Below are positions 26,814-37,315 of a DNA stretch of 64,000 nucleotides, one piece after another (position 1 is the stretch's first letter; each line of letters begins with the position of its first letter). The notes beneath the pieces are model-generated. The model saw only the letters and a list, made by a program, of their open reading frames with translations. It was not told where the DNA came from and searched no databases. Source of the stretch: Pseudidiomarina aquimaris (GTDB lineage: Bacteria; Pseudomonadota; Gammaproteobacteria; Enterobacterales; Alteromonadaceae); NCBI RefSeq assembly GCF_003987395.1, contig NZ_PIPT01000006.1, positions 1 through 64,000 of the forward strand, given 5' to 3'. Made by a program: the position numbers and the translations under genes.

Positions 26814-28094
26814 TTACAGCTCGGCGAAAGCTACTTTTGCCGCCGCCAAGGTAGCGTCAATGTCGGCGTCGGTGTGCGCTGCAGACATAAAGCCTGCTTC
26901 AAAAGCTGACGGTGCCAAGTACACGCCTTGCTTGAGCATGCTGTGATAGAACTTCTTGAAGTGTTCCATGTTGCACTCGGTGGCCTGTTGATAGCTGCTA
27001 ACCTGCTTGTCTTTGCTAAAGAAAAAGCCAAACATTGAGCCCGCACGATTGGTCGTGAATGGCACTCCGGCATCATCGGCAAGCTGCTGCATGCCGTTGA
27101 CTAAGCGTTCTACTCTCGCTGTTAGCTGTGGATACAACTCAGCATCGTCGAGTTGATTAAGTGCGGCAAGGCCAGCCGCCATTGCCACAGGGTTGCCTGA
27201 CAGCGTGCCCGCTTGATACACCGGCCCTACCGGGGCAATGTAATCCATGATTTCACGTTTACCACCGAAGGCTCCGACCGGCATACCACCACCGATGACC
27301 TTACCGAGTGTGGTTAAGTCAGGCGTCACCTTATAGAATTCTTGAGCGCCGCCACGCGCAACACGGAAGCCGGACATGACCTCGTCAAAGATCAGCACGC
27401 TGCCGTATTCATCACAGATCTCGCGCAAGCCTTCTAAGAAGCCTGGCGCCGGTGGAATGCAGTTCATGTTGCCAGCCACTGGCTCGACAATGATAGTGGC
27501 GATGTCGTCGCCCATCTCTTTGAAGATAGCGCGCACTGAGTCAAGATCGTTGAAGGTAACGGTCAGCGTATGCTTGGCAAAGTCTTCAGGGATCCCGGGA
27601 GAATTAGGTACGCCCAGGGTAAGTGCGCCAGAACCTGCTTTCACTAATAAGGCATCGGCGTGGCCGTGGTAACAGCCTTCAAACTTCAAGATCTTGTCGC
27701 GCCCGGTATAACCACGTGCTAGACGGATAGCGGTCATGGTCGCTTCAGTACCTGAATTCACCATGCGAACCTTTTCGATCGACGGTACCAACGAGATAAT
27801 CTTCTCTGCCATGGTGATTTCACTGGCGGTTGGCGTACCAAAACTCAAGCCACGTTCCACTGCTGCGTGCGTTGCTTCGCGAATGGCAGCATTATTGTGG
27901 CCGAGGATCATCGGGCCCCAAGAGCCGACATAGTCAATGTAGCGCTGACCATCTGCATCGTACATATATGCGCCATCGGCACGCTCGATAAAAATAGGTG
28001 AACCGCCGACGCCATTGAAAGCACGTACAGGTGAGTTTACACCGCCAGGAATGGTGAGTTGGGCTTGGGCAAATAAGTCTTCAGATCGAGACAT
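26814..28094 (-). CDS. hemL: Glutamate-1-semialdehyde 2,1-aminomutase
   Basis: HemL (426 aa) converts glutamate-1-semialdehyde to 5-aminolevulinate in the C5 haem pathway, using PLP. It begins with [23 protein letters not shown], contains [45 protein letters not shown] and the PLP lysine in [24 protein letters not shown] precedes the ATG. pyrB lies 20 nt upstream on the same strand. hemJ, another haem gene, is just beyond pyrB. Confidence 0.97.
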   Translation of the reverse strand: MSRSEDLFAQAQLTIPGGVNSPVRAFNGVGGSPIFIERADGAYMYDADGQRYIDYVGSWGPMILGHNNAAIREATHAAVERGLSFGTPTASEITMAEKIISLVPSIEKVRMVNSGTEATMTAIRLARGYTGRDKILKFEGCYHGHADALLVKAGSGALTLGVPNSPGIPEDFAKHTLTVTFNDLDSVRAIFKEMGDDIATIIVEPVAGNMNCIPPAPGFLEGLREICDEYGSVLIFDEVMSGFRVARGGAQEFYKVTPDLTTLGKVIGGGMPVGAFGGKREIMDYIAPVGPVYQAGTLSGNPVAMAAGLAALNQLDDAELYPQLTARVERLVNGMQQLADDAGVPFTTNRAGSMFGFFFSKDKQVSSYQQATECNMEHFKKFYHSMLKQGVYLAPSAFEAGFMSAAHTDADIDATLAAAKVAFAEL

Positions 28095-28114
28095 CGTGAT
28101 CCTCTTTTCGTTAG

Positions 28115-29128
28115 TTAGACGTTGCGCTTGTCGCTATACCAGTTGACTTCACATTCGTATTTTTCAACTTGGTCAGCAACACCTAAGGTAAGCGCAAATA
28201 ACGCCATGCGTATCAGTACGCCATTGTCCGCCTGGCGGAAAATAGCCAAATTCGGGTTCTGATTCAGGTCATTATCGAGTTCATTGGCCTCTGCGCGTGA
28301 GTCACGAGGCAATGGATGCATAATGACAGTATTGGGTTTGTAATGCTTGGTATAAATATCGCTGTTTAAACGAAACTTTCCGCGATATTGATCAGCTTCA
28401 GCCGGTGAAGTGAAACGTTCTTGTTGAATGCGAGTTTGATAGACAATATCGGCATCCGAACTCCCGCTCACTTGGTCGGTTACCATGACGTGATGGCCAG
28501 CTTTTTCAAGTGCGTTCATGACGCTATCGGGCATCATCAACTCACGTGGCGAAATAAGTGTGAAACGAATATTGTCATACAATGCGAGTAAGCGTGAGAG
28601 CGAGTGCACCGTGCGGCCGAACTTCAAGTCTCCCATCATGCAAATGTGCATGCCATCGATACCATGACCGTGATATGCCAGCTCTTTCTTGATCGTGTAC
28701 AAATCGAGGAGGGCTTGGGTTGGGTGCTCATTGGCGCCATCACCACCATTAATCACCGGCACGCGACTCCCCTCGGCAAACTCGGCAACCGAGCCCGATT
28801 TCGGGTGGCGCATGGCAATCACGTCACTGTAGCTACTGAGGACGCGCGCTGTGTCATAGAGTGACTCGCCTTTGGCTAAGGCTGAGCTTTCCATGCCCGT
28901 CGTCTCACGGACTTCACCACCCAGTAGATTAAATGCGGTGCCAAAGCTGACCCGCGTACGGGTAGAGGGTTCGAAAAACAGATTACCGAGAATGGCACCA
29001 TCGAGAACTCGCGTGCGCTTTTGCCGACGCGCATACGGCAACATGCGATCCGCCACTTGAAAAACTTGATCGATGCTATCGCGGTTAAACTGCTCGACAG
29101 AGAGAATGTTGGCGCCGGTAAAATTCAT
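28115..29128 (-). CDS. pyrB: Aspartate carbamoyltransferase
   Basis: PyrB (337 aa) makes carbamoyl aspartate in pyrimidine synthesis. The carbamoyl-phosphate site is [12 protein letters not shown], followed by the [18 protein letters not shown] loop, [13 protein letters not shown] and [16 protein letters not shown]. The length is slightly above the 311 aa of E. coli PyrB, and no pyrI regulatory subunit follows: hemL is next. This suggests an enzyme without the classical allosteric partner at this locus. GAGG precedes the ATG. Confidence 0.94.
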   Translation of the reverse strand: MNFTGANILSVEQFNRDSIDQVFQVADRMLPYARRQKRTRVLDGAILGNLFFEPSTRTRVSFGTAFNLLGGEVRETTGMESSALAKGESLYDTARVLSSYSDVIAMRHPKSGSVAEFAEGSRVPVINGGDGANEHPTQALLDLYTIKKELAYHGHGIDGMHICMMGDLKFGRTVHSLSRLLALYDNIRFTLISPRELMMPDSVMNALEKAGHHVMVTDQVSGSSDADIVYQTRIQQERFTSPAEADQYRGKFRLNSDIYTKHYKPNTVIMHPLPRDSRAEANELDNDLNQNPNLAIFRQADNGVLIRMALFALTLGVADQVEKYECEVNWYSDKRNV

Positions 29129-29216
29129 AGCGTAAGGCCTCAGTGAGTTGAGAAAAGGTGTTCAAACACTGGGCCGCAATGATAGCAAATAACCGCCGTA
29201 AAAAGAACGCTGCCGA

Positions 29217-29645
29217 TTAAAAAGGCTTCAACACTGCGAGCAGAATAATGGCAAAAAGTGCCAACACCGGAACTTCATTAAACACGCGGTAAAACTTGTG
29301 GCTGCGGCGGTTGCGGTCGTGGGCAAAATCAGCCAGTAATTTAAAACAGTAAATATGATAGCCGTAGAGCAATGCGACGATGACCAGTTTTACATGCATC
29401 CAGCCACTGGCCGCGAACCAAGCACTGCCATAGGCAAAAATCAGCCAAAGGCCAAACACTAGGGTTAAAATGGCGAAAGGAGTGACAAAGTAGAGCAAGC
29501 GCCGTTCCATGACTTTGAGTTGCGCGCTGACTTCACTCGACTCAGTTTGCGCGTGATAAACGAACAAGCGCGGAAGGTAGAAGATTCCAGCAAACCAAGC
29601 CACCATGAATGCCAGATGCAGGCCTTTAACCCAAAGCAATGTCAT
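29217..29645 (-). CDS. hemJ: HemJ-type protoporphyrinogen oxidase
   Basis: This 142-aa membrane protein with four hydrophobic helices belongs to the HemJ (UPF0093) family, which oxidises protoporphyrinogen IX late in haem synthesis. It starts WVKGLHLAFMVAWFAGIFYLPRLFVYHA with the conserved His and Arg, and carries the WMHVKLVIV helix and RVFNEVPVLALFAII at the end. AGGAATGAACA precedes the ATG. It lies upstream of pyrB and hemL on the same strand, so two haem enzymes are close together. Confidence 0.93.
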   Translation of the reverse strand: MTLLWVKGLHLAFMVAWFAGIFYLPRLFVYHAQTESSEVSAQLKVMERRLLYFVTPFAILTLVFGLWLIFAYGSAWFAASGWMHVKLVIVALLYGYHIYCFKLLADFAHDRNRRSHKFYRVFNEVPVLALFAIILLAVLKPF

Positions 29646-29702
29646 TGTTCATTCCTAAAATGTTGGTACCATGTCGTGCAACCCATGATAAGAACATCCG
29701 TT

Positions 29703-30383
29703 ATGAATGAGAAGCAAAAATACATATTCTTCGTTTTGTTCGGTTTAGCCGGCGTTGCGATTGGCTATTTACTCGGTGCTGGACAAAACTGGTACTTGCT
29801 GCAGCGCGTAGCGGATCTGGAAGAGCGCCAAGCCACGCTGTATGAGCAAGCTGAAACGGCGGACTATCAAAAGCATATGGCGGAAGTTGAGCTCGGGATC
29901 GAGCAGGCGGCGAGTCAACAGTTGCAACAGGAGCTTGCCGCTGCGCAAGATGAAGCCTTAGCGCTCAAACGCGAATTGAGTTTTTATCAAAAAATTATGG
30001 CGCCCGAATTAACCGCCGAAGGCGTCGTGGTCGATGACTTTGAGCTCAAACGCCTGAGTGAGGAGGGGCATTATCAATTCCGCTTTGCGGTGTTGCAAAC
30101 CGAGCGGCAGCGAGGCTTTGTCAAAGGCACTATCGAGGCTACGCTCGAGGGGCGCGGCGAAGCGAATCAGCCTATGGTATTCGATCTCTATGAGCTCGCT
30201 GGGCTCAGTCCTGACGAGCAAAGCTTTACCATGCGGTACTTCAAAGCTCAAACCGGCAGTTTTAAGTTACCCACCGATTTTGCTGCTGAGCAAGTGCGCC
30301 TGCGTGTTGTGCTCGACGACGGTTCGCCACGCGAGTTAGAGCGGTTGTTTTTGTGGAGCGAACTAACTGGGGACAATACTTGA
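29703..30383 (+). CDS. DUF6776-like membrane-anchored coiled-coil protein
   Basis: This 226-aa protein has a short N-terminal tail (MNEKQK), one transmembrane helix (about 7-25, with [17 protein letters not shown]) and a coiled coil (about 33-95, rich in Glu, Gln, Ala and Leu). A soluble C-terminal domain contains [31 protein letters not shown] and [11 protein letters not shown]. This combination is seen in a conserved gammaproteobacterial family near erpA/hemJ, which I associate with DUF6776. The function is unknown; the topology suggests a periplasmic domain. I chose the ATG at 29703 because the helix begins there; the ribosome site is weak. Confidence 0.75.
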   Translation: MNEKQKYIFFVLFGLAGVAIGYLLGAGQNWYLLQRVADLEERQATLYEQAETADYQKHMAEVELGIEQAASQQLQQELAAAQDEALALKRELSFYQKIMAPELTAEGVVVDDFELKRLSEEGHYQFRFAVLQTERQRGFVKGTIEATLEGRGEANQPMVFDLYELAGLSPDEQSFTMRYFKAQTGSFKLPTDFAAEQVRLRVVLDDGSPRELERLFLWSELTGDNT

Positions 30384-30438
30384 CCACTATAGTCAGGTAA
30401 GCGAAAATAGACGCCTTATTAGTGGAGGTAGTATTCGA

Positions 30439-30786
30439 ATGACTGATGCAGCACAAGCGATGCCAATTCAATTTACAGAAGCGGCAGCCAATAAAGTGAA
30501 AACCCTCATCGCCGATGAAGAGAATCCGGCGTTAAAGTTGCGTGTTTACGTAACCGGGGGCGGTTGTTCAGGCTTCCAGTATGGCTTTACTTTTGACGAG
30601 AAAGTAAATCCTGGTGACATGGAAATTGAAAAAAATGGCGTGATCCTGGTGGTCGATCCGATGAGTCTTCAGTACTTAGTGGGCGGCACCGTCAATTACG
30701 AAGAAGGCCTACAAGGTGCACGCTTCTTCGTGGACAATCCTAATGCGACAACCACTTGCGGTTGTGGCGCTAGCTTCTCTGTATAA
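30439..30786 (+). CDS. erpA: Iron-sulfur cluster insertion protein ErpA
   Basis: ErpA (115 aa) is an A-type Fe-S carrier that delivers clusters to apoproteins such as IspG. The three cluster-binding cysteines are C43 ([11 protein letters not shown]), C107 and C109 ([11 protein letters not shown]). [31 protein letters not shown] is typical. TGGAGGTAG precedes the ATG. It lies within the hemL-erpA neighbourhood known from E. coli. Confidence 0.97.
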   Translation: MTDAAQAMPIQFTEAAANKVKTLIADEENPALKLRVYVTGGGCSGFQYGFTFDEKVNPGDMEIEKNGVILVVDPMSLQYLVGGTVNYEEGLQGARFFVDNPNATTTCGCGASFSV

Positions 30787-30804
30787 CTCGCAAGCGAGGT
30801 CCTC

Positions 30805-32115
30805 ATGAATTCTTACGCGGCGCATATTGCGACGGTTCAAGCACGTTTTGATGCAGCCTTGGCTGCGACCGATTTTGAGTCAGTCCTAGTCTACGCAGGA
30901 CAACCTCGAGTGGCGTTTTTAGACGACAACGCTGCGCCGTTTAAAGTGAATCCGTTATTCAAGTATTGGATCCCTGTCACAGATAGCCCGAAAAGCGCAA
31001 TTTTCTATACGCCTGGTGAACGCCCGGTGGTGTTTTTGTTCCAGCCACGTGACTTTTGGCATGCGGCGGTAAAAATTGCCCCTGCTGAGTGGCAAGAACA
31101 CGTTGAGTTAGTGGTGATTGATGAACTTGATAAGCTGACCGCTTACTTGGGTGACAAAATCAAAACGACCGCATTCCTAGGCGAAGACTTCGCTGAGCCA
31201 GTAAAGAGCTGGCCGGTGCGGGCGCGCAATCCACAACAGCTGATTGATCATCTGCACTTTCACCGTGCCTTAAAAACCGACTGGGAAATCGAGAACTTAC
31301 GCGTCGCTAACGAGCGTGCGGCGAAAGCCCACCTAGCGGCAAAAGAGGCGTTTTTTGCTGGTAAAAGCGAACTCGAGATTCATCACGCGTATTTGGCGGC
31401 AATTAACTTCCGTGAGAGCGAACTACCTTATAACAGCATCGTTGGATTGAACGAACATGGTGCGATTCTGCATTATGACGTCTACGAAACCACTGCACCT
31501 GCCGAAAGCCGCTCGTTCTTGATTGATGCTGGGGCGACCTATCGAGGCTACTGTGCAGATATCACGCGTACCTATAGTCGCAGTGAGACCGGCTTTTTTG
31601 CCGACCTAGTGAAGGCTGTAGACGCGGCTCAGCAAGAGTTATTGACTGAAATTAAGCCGGGTCTTGACTACTATCAACTGCACGTTTCGCAGCACTTGAA
31701 GATCGCGCAAATCTTGAGTGACTTCGATTTAGTGCGCGGCTCTGCTGAGAATATTTACGAGCAAGGTTTCTCAAGTGCTTTCTTCCCGCACGGTTTAGGT
31801 CATTTTATTGGTCTGCAGGTTCATGATGTCGGCGGCTTCTTACGTAACGACCGCGGTGACTTGTATGACCGTGACCCGCGTCATCCATTCTTACGTCTGC
31901 TGCGTCCGATTGAAGCCGGACAGGTGTTCACTATCGAGCCTGGTTTGTATGTCGTGGACCAACTGCTTGAAGCCCATGCCGATGCGAAAGAATTGAATTG
32001 GGAACGTATTGACGAGCTACGTCCATACGGCGGTGTGCGCATTGAAGACAGCATTGTCGTGGGTGAGAACGGTAACAACGAAAACCTTACCCGCGACGCA
32101 TTCGCCAAGCTTTAA
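30805..32115 (+). CDS. pepQ: Xaa-Pro dipeptidase (prolidase)
   Basis: PepQ (436 aa) is a pita-bread (M24) metallopeptidase that cleaves dipeptides with C-terminal proline. The metal ligands appear in FLIDAGATYRGYCADITRTYS (two Asp), FPHGLGHFIGLQVHDVGG (His), FTIEPGLY (Glu) and GGVRIEDSI (Glu). The length matches bacterial PepQ, and the family includes the Alteromonas organophosphorus acid anhydrolases. Hydrolysis of such esters is therefore possible but not shown. The stop overlaps that of anmK by 4 nt. Confidence 0.95.
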   Translation: MNSYAAHIATVQARFDAALAATDFESVLVYAGQPRVAFLDDNAAPFKVNPLFKYWIPVTDSPKSAIFYTPGERPVVFLFQPRDFWHAAVKIAPAEWQEHVELVVIDELDKLTAYLGDKIKTTAFLGEDFAEPVKSWPVRARNPQQLIDHLHFHRALKTDWEIENLRVANERAAKAHLAAKEAFFAGKSELEIHHAYLAAINFRESELPYNSIVGLNEHGAILHYDVYETTAPAESRSFLIDAGATYRGYCADITRTYSRSETGFFADLVKAVDAAQQELLTEIKPGLDYYQLHVSQHLKIAQILSDFDLVRGSAENIYEQGFSSAFFPHGLGHFIGLQVHDVGGFLRNDRGDLYDRDPRHPFLRLLRPIEAGQVFTIEPGLYVVDQLLEAHADAKELNWERIDELRPYGGVRIEDSIVVGENGNNENLTRDAFAKL

Positions 32116-33260
32116 GGAAGGAAAAGCCCACCAAGGACTGTGGCGCGGCTGGCGCCCGTCACACTTGGTAGATTGCCCGGCTGGCGCTGCATAAATTGAC
32201 GTGCTAGCCAGGCAAAAGCCATAGCTTCTAAATGCTGCGGGTCAACGCCCAGCTCGGCGACGGAATGCCAACTGGCCTGCGGATAGTTACGCGCTAAGCG
32301 TTGTATTAAGTCGTCGTTAAAGGCGCCACCACCTGCCACATAGACCTTCGAGATTGCTCCCAAATCTGCGGCTTTTAGGCATTGCTGTAAGCCATGCGCA
32401 ACCGACTGTGCGGTGAACTCAGCAAGCGTCGCTTGTAAGTCGGCGCCGTGCCAGTGGGGGAGCTGCTCTAGATAATCCTCTAGCCAACTCTGATTAAAGT
32501 ATTCGCGCCCCGTGCTTTTCGGCGGTGTCTGCTGAATATAGGGGTCTTGCATAAACTTGGCCAACAGCCGTGGGTTCACGTCACCACTAGCCGCATAGGC
32601 ACCGTTGCGGTCAAAGCTATCGGCGGCATCGGGATGTTGCAGTTGGTACCATAGGTCAAGCAAGGTGTTGGCAGGGCCGGTATCAAAGCCCAACACCTCT
32701 GTTGAATTAGCTGGTAACACGGAAATATTGGCGATACCGCCCAGATTCAGAATAGCTAGTGCCTCTGCTGCTTTTGCGTGTTGCCGAAAAAGCGCATCGT
32801 GAAACGCCGGAACCAGTGGCGCCCCCTGCCCACCGAGTGCGATATCTTTGCGTCTAAAATCGGCGACCACCGGAATACCAGTCAGCGCTGCAATGGTATT
32901 AGGATCGCCAAGTTGGACCGTATAGGCTGAGATTGCATCTGGCATATGGCGTACGGTCTGGCCATGGCTGCCGATCGCCTTTATGCTGTCGGCCTTGTAG
33001 CCAGTCGCTTGTAATAATGCCAAGACAAGCTCTGCAGAGAGTTCAGCGAACTGCCGATCGGCCAGTGCAAGCCGGTGCAGCTCATTGGCGCCAGGACTAC
33101 ATAGGTTGAGTAGTTCACTGCGGAGTGGCTCGCCAAGAGGAGTATCGAGGTGTTTAATAAGGCGCGGCTGGCCCGTTTGAAAATCCACCAGCACGGCATC
33201 AAGTGCGTCCATGCTGGTGCCTGACATTAGCCCGATATAGAGTTCTGGTTGGGACGCCAT
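32112..33260 (-). CDS. anmK: Anhydro-N-acetylmuramic acid kinase
   Basis: AnmK (382 aa) phosphorylates 1,6-anhydroMurNAc from muropeptide turnover to MurNAc-6-phosphate. Visible family marks are YIGLMSGTSMDALDAVLV at the N-terminus, IGSHGQTVRH, DFRRKDIALGGQGAPLVPAFH, ILNLGGIANI and FDTGPANTLLD. It sits downstream of an M23 endopeptidase gene with an 8-nt gap, so the two are probably cotranscribed and linked in cell-wall turnover. Confidence 0.96.
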   Translation of the reverse strand: MASQPELYIGLMSGTSMDALDAVLVDFQTGQPRLIKHLDTPLGEPLRSELLNLCSPGANELHRLALADRQFAELSAELVLALLQATGYKADSIKAIGSHGQTVRHMPDAISAYTVQLGDPNTIAALTGIPVVADFRRKDIALGGQGAPLVPAFHDALFRQHAKAAEALAILNLGGIANISVLPANSTEVLGFDTGPANTLLDLWYQLQHPDAADSFDRNGAYAASGDVNPRLLAKFMQDPYIQQTPPKSTGREYFNQSWLEDYLEQLPHWHGADLQATLAEFTAQSVAHGLQQCLKAADLGAISKVYVAGGGAFNDDLIQRLARNYPQASWHSVAELGVDPQHLEAMAFAWLARQFMQRQPGNLPSVTGASRATVLGGLFLP

Positions 33261-33268
33261 AACTCGCG

Positions 33269-34669
33269 CTAGCGCATGGCGAGCTGAACACGTTTCTGGT
33301 CAGCCAACATGGCTAACCGCTGTTCAGCAATCTTGTTAAACGCTGGTAATTCTTGCGCAGTCAATGATTCTGCTTGCGGGAATTTAACGGTACGCGGATT
33401 GCGATGGACGCCGTCCACGAGGAACTCGTAATGCAAGTGAGCGCCGGTTACACGGCCCGTAGCGCCGACACGACCAATCACTTCGCCTTGTTTCACGCGG
33501 TCGCCGCGTTTCACCAAGCGCTTACTCAAGTGCAAGTATTTGGTGACATAACGTTCGCCATGCTGAATAAAGACGTAGTTACCGTTCAGATTGTTGTAGG
33601 CACTGGCAATAACCTTACCTGCACCCGATGACATTACTGGGGTGCCGACGTTGGCAGCATAGTCGGTGCCATTGTGCGGTCGTACGCGACCGGTAACTGG
33701 GTGTAAGCGACGCGGGTTAAAGCTTGAGCTAATATAGGTAAATTTAACCGGTGAACGCAAAAACGACTTCCGCATGGCTTTGCCGTCGGCGGCGTAGTAC
33801 TCACCGTTGTCATGTAAAATTGCCTGATATTTATTGCCTTGATTAACGAATTCAGCTGCAAGCACCTTGCCGTAGCCAGCGAACTCGCCATCGACGTACT
33901 CTTTCTCATAAATAACCGAGAATTCGTCGCCTTTACGCAAATCCAAAGCAAAGTCGATATCCCAACCAAAAATGTTGGCGATACTCATGATTTGATTGTC
34001 GGTAAGGCCGGCGTTGATACCAGCATTCCAGAAATTAGAATCGATTTCGGCGTAAGCGAAGGCTTCTTGAATCTGTACTTCTTTGGTGGCTATTTCGCTG
34101 ACATAGCCTTTATCAGTCTGGCTGACGATAAGAGTTTCAATTGGACTTATTTGAAACGCCAACTGAACCAGCTCTCCATCTGGATCTTTAGCGAAGCGCA
34201 AGGTATCGCCAGGATGAATTTTCAGTAAGTATTTTTCGGCTTGATCATCTTGGGTTAGCTTGTACAGCTGTTGAGGGGTAAAGCCCATGACATCAAAAAT
34301 GCGTGCCAGGCTGTCGCCAGATTTTACTTCGTAACCGCTCCAATGCACGGTCGGCTGCACCGGTTCTTCAGCGACAACGGTATCGGCGGCACTGGTGTCA
34401 TCTACCGCGGGTAGTTGACGGTTACTGAGTACCTGTGCTGCCGGTGCTTTTACGCCAGCTTTCACTTGAATAGGTACTTCTAGACGCTCGCCCAGAATAA
34501 GTTGCTTATCGGCGAGGCTTGGATCGGATGTATTACGCGATGCAGTTGCTGGATCGGAGGGCAGCAACACAAGCGTCAGCGTGGTCAACGCCACTGCAGA
34601 CAAGAGAACTTGATGACGGCGCGGAAGCTGTGCAAACAGCCCTGCCATTCGTTGGGTAATGACCTTCAT
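33269..34669 (-). CDS. OapA/LysM/M23 peptidoglycan endopeptidase (MepM-like)
   Basis: This 466-aa envelope protein has a cytoplasmic basic start, a transmembrane anchor (about 20-37), an OapA/LysM-like region (VHWSGYEVKSGDSLARIFDVMG, about 109-130) and a C-terminal M23 metallopeptidase. The zinc motifs are HNGTDYA and HLHYEF, with the lysostaphin-type KYLHLSKR between. It should hydrolyse D-Ala-mDAP crosslinks, like MepM/YebA of E. coli. Position upstream of anmK and divergent from tyrS is common in Alteromonadales relatives. Confidence 0.92.
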   Translation of the reverse strand: MKVITQRMAGLFAQLPRRHQVLLSAVALTTLTLVLLPSDPATASRNTSDPSLADKQLILGERLEVPIQVKAGVKAPAAQVLSNRQLPAVDDTSAADTVVAEEPVQPTVHWSGYEVKSGDSLARIFDVMGFTPQQLYKLTQDDQAEKYLLKIHPGDTLRFAKDPDGELVQLAFQISPIETLIVSQTDKGYVSEIATKEVQIQEAFAYAEIDSNFWNAGINAGLTDNQIMSIANIFGWDIDFALDLRKGDEFSVIYEKEYVDGEFAGYGKVLAAEFVNQGNKYQAILHDNGEYYAADGKAMRKSFLRSPVKFTYISSSFNPRRLHPVTGRVRPHNGTDYAANVGTPVMSSGAGKVIASAYNNLNGNYVFIQHGERYVTKYLHLSKRLVKRGDRVKQGEVIGRVGATGRVTGAHLHYEFLVDGVHRNPRTVKFPQAESLTAQELPAFNKIAEQRLAMLADQKRVQLAMR

Positions 34670-34698
34670 AAACTTCCTGAGGTTAGCGCACTTTATAG

Positions 34699-34750
34699 TT
34701 TCGTTACGTTACTGCGGTTACGTTATGTCCGTTACCATGAACGTTACGAC
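34699..34750. repeat. Cluster of GTTACG-type hexamers in the M23-tyrS divergent region
   Basis: GTTACG or GTTACC starts at 34703, 34717, 34731 and 34743, giving steps of 14, 14 and 12 bp. The cluster lies just upstream of the minus-strand M23 gene start (34669). It could be a regulator binding array or chance low-complexity sequence. Confidence 0.3.
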
Positions 34751-34828
34751 AGCCTAATTTAAAATAGGTTTCACTGCAGAATAATACGAAGTTTGATGAT
34801 TTTCCAGTCGCTTTACCTTTATTTGCGC

Positions 34829-34857
34829 TTAAAACAACGCCGCAAATAGCATACAAT
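34829..34857 (+). promoter_or_regulatory. Candidate sigma-70 promoter of tyrS
   Basis: TTAAAA (34829-34834) and TACAAT (34852-34857) are separated by 17 bp, matching -35 (4/6) and -10 (5/6). The implied transcript would start near 34864, about 50 nt before the tyrS ATG. Confidence 0.45.
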
Positions 34858-34913
34858 GAGCCGTTTAACGCACTTATAGGTCGTTTGTTTTTATCATCAG
34901 GAGAATCGAGAGC

Positions 34914-36116
34914 ATGGCAATGTCAGTAGCGGATGCGCTTGCCGAAATCGCGCGTGGTACCGAAGAAATTCTGCTAACAGAAGAGCTTAAAGAAAAGTTA
35001 GCACAGGGCAAACCGCTAGTGATAAAGGCCGGTTTTGACCCAACAGCACCCGATTTGCACCTTGGCCATACCGTATTGATTAATAAACTCCGCTTGTTTC
35101 AAGACTACGGCCACAAAGTTGTTTTCCTGATTGGTGATTTCACTGGCATGATCGGTGACCCGACAGGCAAGAATGTTACGCGTAAACCTTTATCGCGGGA
35201 CGACGTGTTAGCCAACGCGCAGACCTACAAAGAACAAGTGTTCAAAATTCTCGATCCAGCCAAAACAGAAGTGCGCTTTAATTCAGAGTGGATGAGTAAG
35301 TTTGGTGCTGACGATATGATCAAGCTTGCTGCCCGACAGACCGTTGCGCGCATGCTTGAACGCGACGACTTTAAGAAGCGTTACAACACTGGCCAGCCAA
35401 TCGCGATTCACGAGTTCTTGTACCCGCTAGTACAAGGTTGGGATTCGGTTGAGCTCAAAGCCGACGTAGAAATGGGCGGCACTGACCAGCGTTTCAATCT
35501 ATTGATGGGGCGTGAACTGCAAAAAGAAGAAGGCCAGAAGCCACAAACAGTCATCATGGTTCCTTTACTCGAAGGTCTCGATGGCGTGCAAAAGATGTCG
35601 AAATCATTGGGGAATTATGTCGGTATTACCGAAGCCCCGAACGATATGTTCGGCAAGCTGATGTCAATCTCTGATGAGTTGATGTGGCGCTATTATGAGC
35701 TGTTGAGCTTCCGCCCGCTGGATGAAATCGCTAGCTTTAAGCAAGCCATTGCAGATGGAGCGAATCCACGGGACTATAAAGTGTTATTAGCGAAAGAGAT
35801 CATTGCGCGTTTTCATGATGAGGCTGCAGCTGATGCAGCAGAGCAAGACTTTGTTCAGCGCTTCAGTAAAAATGCTATTCCTGATGATATGCCAGAACTG
35901 GAGCTTGCGAGTGAAGAAGGCAGCCTCGGTATTTGTAACTTACTGAAAGACGCAGGCCTAGTTAACTCAACCTCAGACGGTATGCGCATGATCAAACAAA
36001 GTGCGGTGAAAATTGACGGTGAAAAAGTAACGGACACCAAGTTACAGGTGCAAGCTGGAACGACCGCTGTCTACCAAGTGGGTAAGCGTAAGTTTGCGCG
36101 CGTCACACTGAACTAA
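34914..36116 (+). CDS. tyrS: Tyrosyl-tRNA synthetase
   Basis: TyrS (400 aa) charges tRNA(Tyr). The class I signatures are HLGHT (in [16 protein letters not shown]) and KMSKS (in [14 protein letters not shown]), and a C-terminal S4-like RNA-binding domain ends the protein ([19 protein letters not shown]). The length and [13 protein letters not shown] place it in the shorter TyrZ-like subgroup rather than the 424-aa E. coli type. AGGAGAATCGAGAGC precedes the ATG; the third codon is also Met. The end overlaps apaH on the other strand by 4 nt. Confidence 0.96.
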   Translation: MAMSVADALAEIARGTEEILLTEELKEKLAQGKPLVIKAGFDPTAPDLHLGHTVLINKLRLFQDYGHKVVFLIGDFTGMIGDPTGKNVTRKPLSRDDVLANAQTYKEQVFKILDPAKTEVRFNSEWMSKFGADDMIKLAARQTVARMLERDDFKKRYNTGQPIAIHEFLYPLVQGWDSVELKADVEMGGTDQRFNLLMGRELQKEEGQKPQTVIMVPLLEGLDGVQKMSKSLGNYVGITEAPNDMFGKLMSISDELMWRYYELLSFRPLDEIASFKQAIADGANPRDYKVLLAKEIIARFHDEAAADAAEQDFVQRFSKNAIPDDMPELELASEEGSLGICNLLKDAGLVNSTSDGMRMIKQSAVKIDGEKVTDTKLQVQAGTTAVYQVGKRKFARVTLN

Positions 36117-36934
36117 TTGTTTTCTGCATGCCAGCGCTGGCCATCGGGCCAGCGCATAAGTGTCATATGCTCGCCCCAGACACAACCCGTGTCTAAGCCA
36201 ATCACATCATCTCGTTGCGTTGCCCCCTGTAACGCTGCCCAATGACCAAAAACGATACTAAATTGCTGCGGTTGCCAGTAATCAAACCATGGCTGCAGAC
36301 CTTGTGCGCGGGTTTCGTCATTTGGAGCTGTTTTAATCGTCATATTAAGACACTGCTTCGCATCTAGAAAACGCATGCGAGTGAAGGCATTAATGACAAA
36401 GCGGATACGCTCTGGGCCACTCAATTGTGTCGACCAACATGCGGGCTCGTTGCCGTACATCTTATCCAGCCAAAGTCCGAGTTTATCGTGGCGCCACGCG
36501 CGTTGTAGGCTTTCGCTCACCTCTTGGGCGAGGGCCTTAGCTTGCGCAAGGCTCCACTGCGGAAACAGTCCCGCATGGGTCATGACAACGTCATCAGCAT
36601 GTTGAATAAGCGGCTGCTTTACGAGGAAGTCGATCCATTGACGCTGTTGCTGTTCCGGTAGGGCGAGAATCGCATCGAGGTGATCTTTCGGATTGGCTTT
36701 GCGGATGCCGCAGAGCACAGCAAGAAGGTTGAGATCATGATTCCCAAGCACGCATTTCAGTGCATCGCCCAAACTGGCCAAACGCTGTAAACAGGCAAGT
36801 GAGTCGGGCCCACGGGCTACAATATCACCGACGCACCAGAGTTCGTCAAAGCGTGGATTGAAATTGACCTTGGTAAGCAACTCATCGAGTTGTTGTACGC
36901 AACCCTGGAGGTCGCCAACGAAATAGCGTGCCAT
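36113..36934 (-). CDS. apaH: Diadenosine tetraphosphatase, symmetrical
   Basis: ApaH (273 aa) splits Ap4A into two ADP and can decap Np4-capped RNA. It is a calcineurin-like phosphoesterase with [40 protein letters not shown] and late [10 protein letters not shown] and GLDTGCVWG. The usual GDIQG reads GDLQG. It is the last gene of the lptD-surA-pdxA-rsmA-apaG-apaH operon, beginning 12 nt after apaG. Confidence 0.96.
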   Translation of the reverse strand: MARYFVGDLQGCVQQLDELLTKVNFNPRFDELWCVGDIVARGPDSLACLQRLASLGDALKCVLGNHDLNLLAVLCGIRKANPKDHLDAILALPEQQQRQWIDFLVKQPLIQHADDVVMTHAGLFPQWSLAQAKALAQEVSESLQRAWRHDKLGLWLDKMYGNEPACWSTQLSGPERIRFVINAFTRMRFLDAKQCLNMTIKTAPNDETRAQGLQPWFDYWQPQQFSIVFGHWAALQGATQRDDVIGLDTGCVWGEHMTLMRWPDGQRWHAENN

Positions 36935-36946
36935 CGTGGTTTCGAC

Positions 36947-37315
36947 TTAATGCAGTATGTTCGGTACAGCGAGACGGAACGATGGGATCTTGGCCTCGAA
37001 TTTACTACCGTCCGCATGAATCATTCCGTAGTGCCCCTCCATGGTGCCGATAGGCGTCGCGAGTACAGTACCGCTGGTATAGCTGTAAGATTCGCCCGGG
37101 GCAATATGCGGTTGCTCGCCAACCACACCATCACCAGCAACGCGGGTAATTTTATGGTCGGCGTCGGTGATGCGCCATGCGCGATTCAGCAACTGCACGC
37201 TGGCCTCACCTTGATTGGTAATCGTGATGGTATAGGCGAACACATATTGCCCGTTATCAGGATCAGACTGCGCGGCAAGGTAATGGGTTTTGACGTCAAT
37301 AGCTATCGTACTCAT
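36947..37315 (-). CDS. apaG: ApaG protein
   Basis: ApaG (122 aa) is a small fibronectin-III-like beta-sandwich protein. Mutants in other bacteria show altered Co/Mg efflux, but the molecular function is uncertain. Conserved stretches are [48 protein letters not shown] and MEGHYGMI. It is coupled to rsmA by an ATGA overlap. Confidence 0.96.
   Translation of the reverse strand: MSTIAIDVKTHYLAAQSDPDNGQYVFAYTITITNQGEASVQLLNRAWRITDADHKITRVAGDGVVGEQPHIAPGESYSYTSGTVLATPIGTMEGHYGMIHADGSKFEAKIPSFRLAVPNILH

Noticed and set aside
33839-34228. 129-aa plus-strand open frame inside the M23 endopeptidase gene
   Set aside because: Antisense to conserved coding sequence; no supporting signals.
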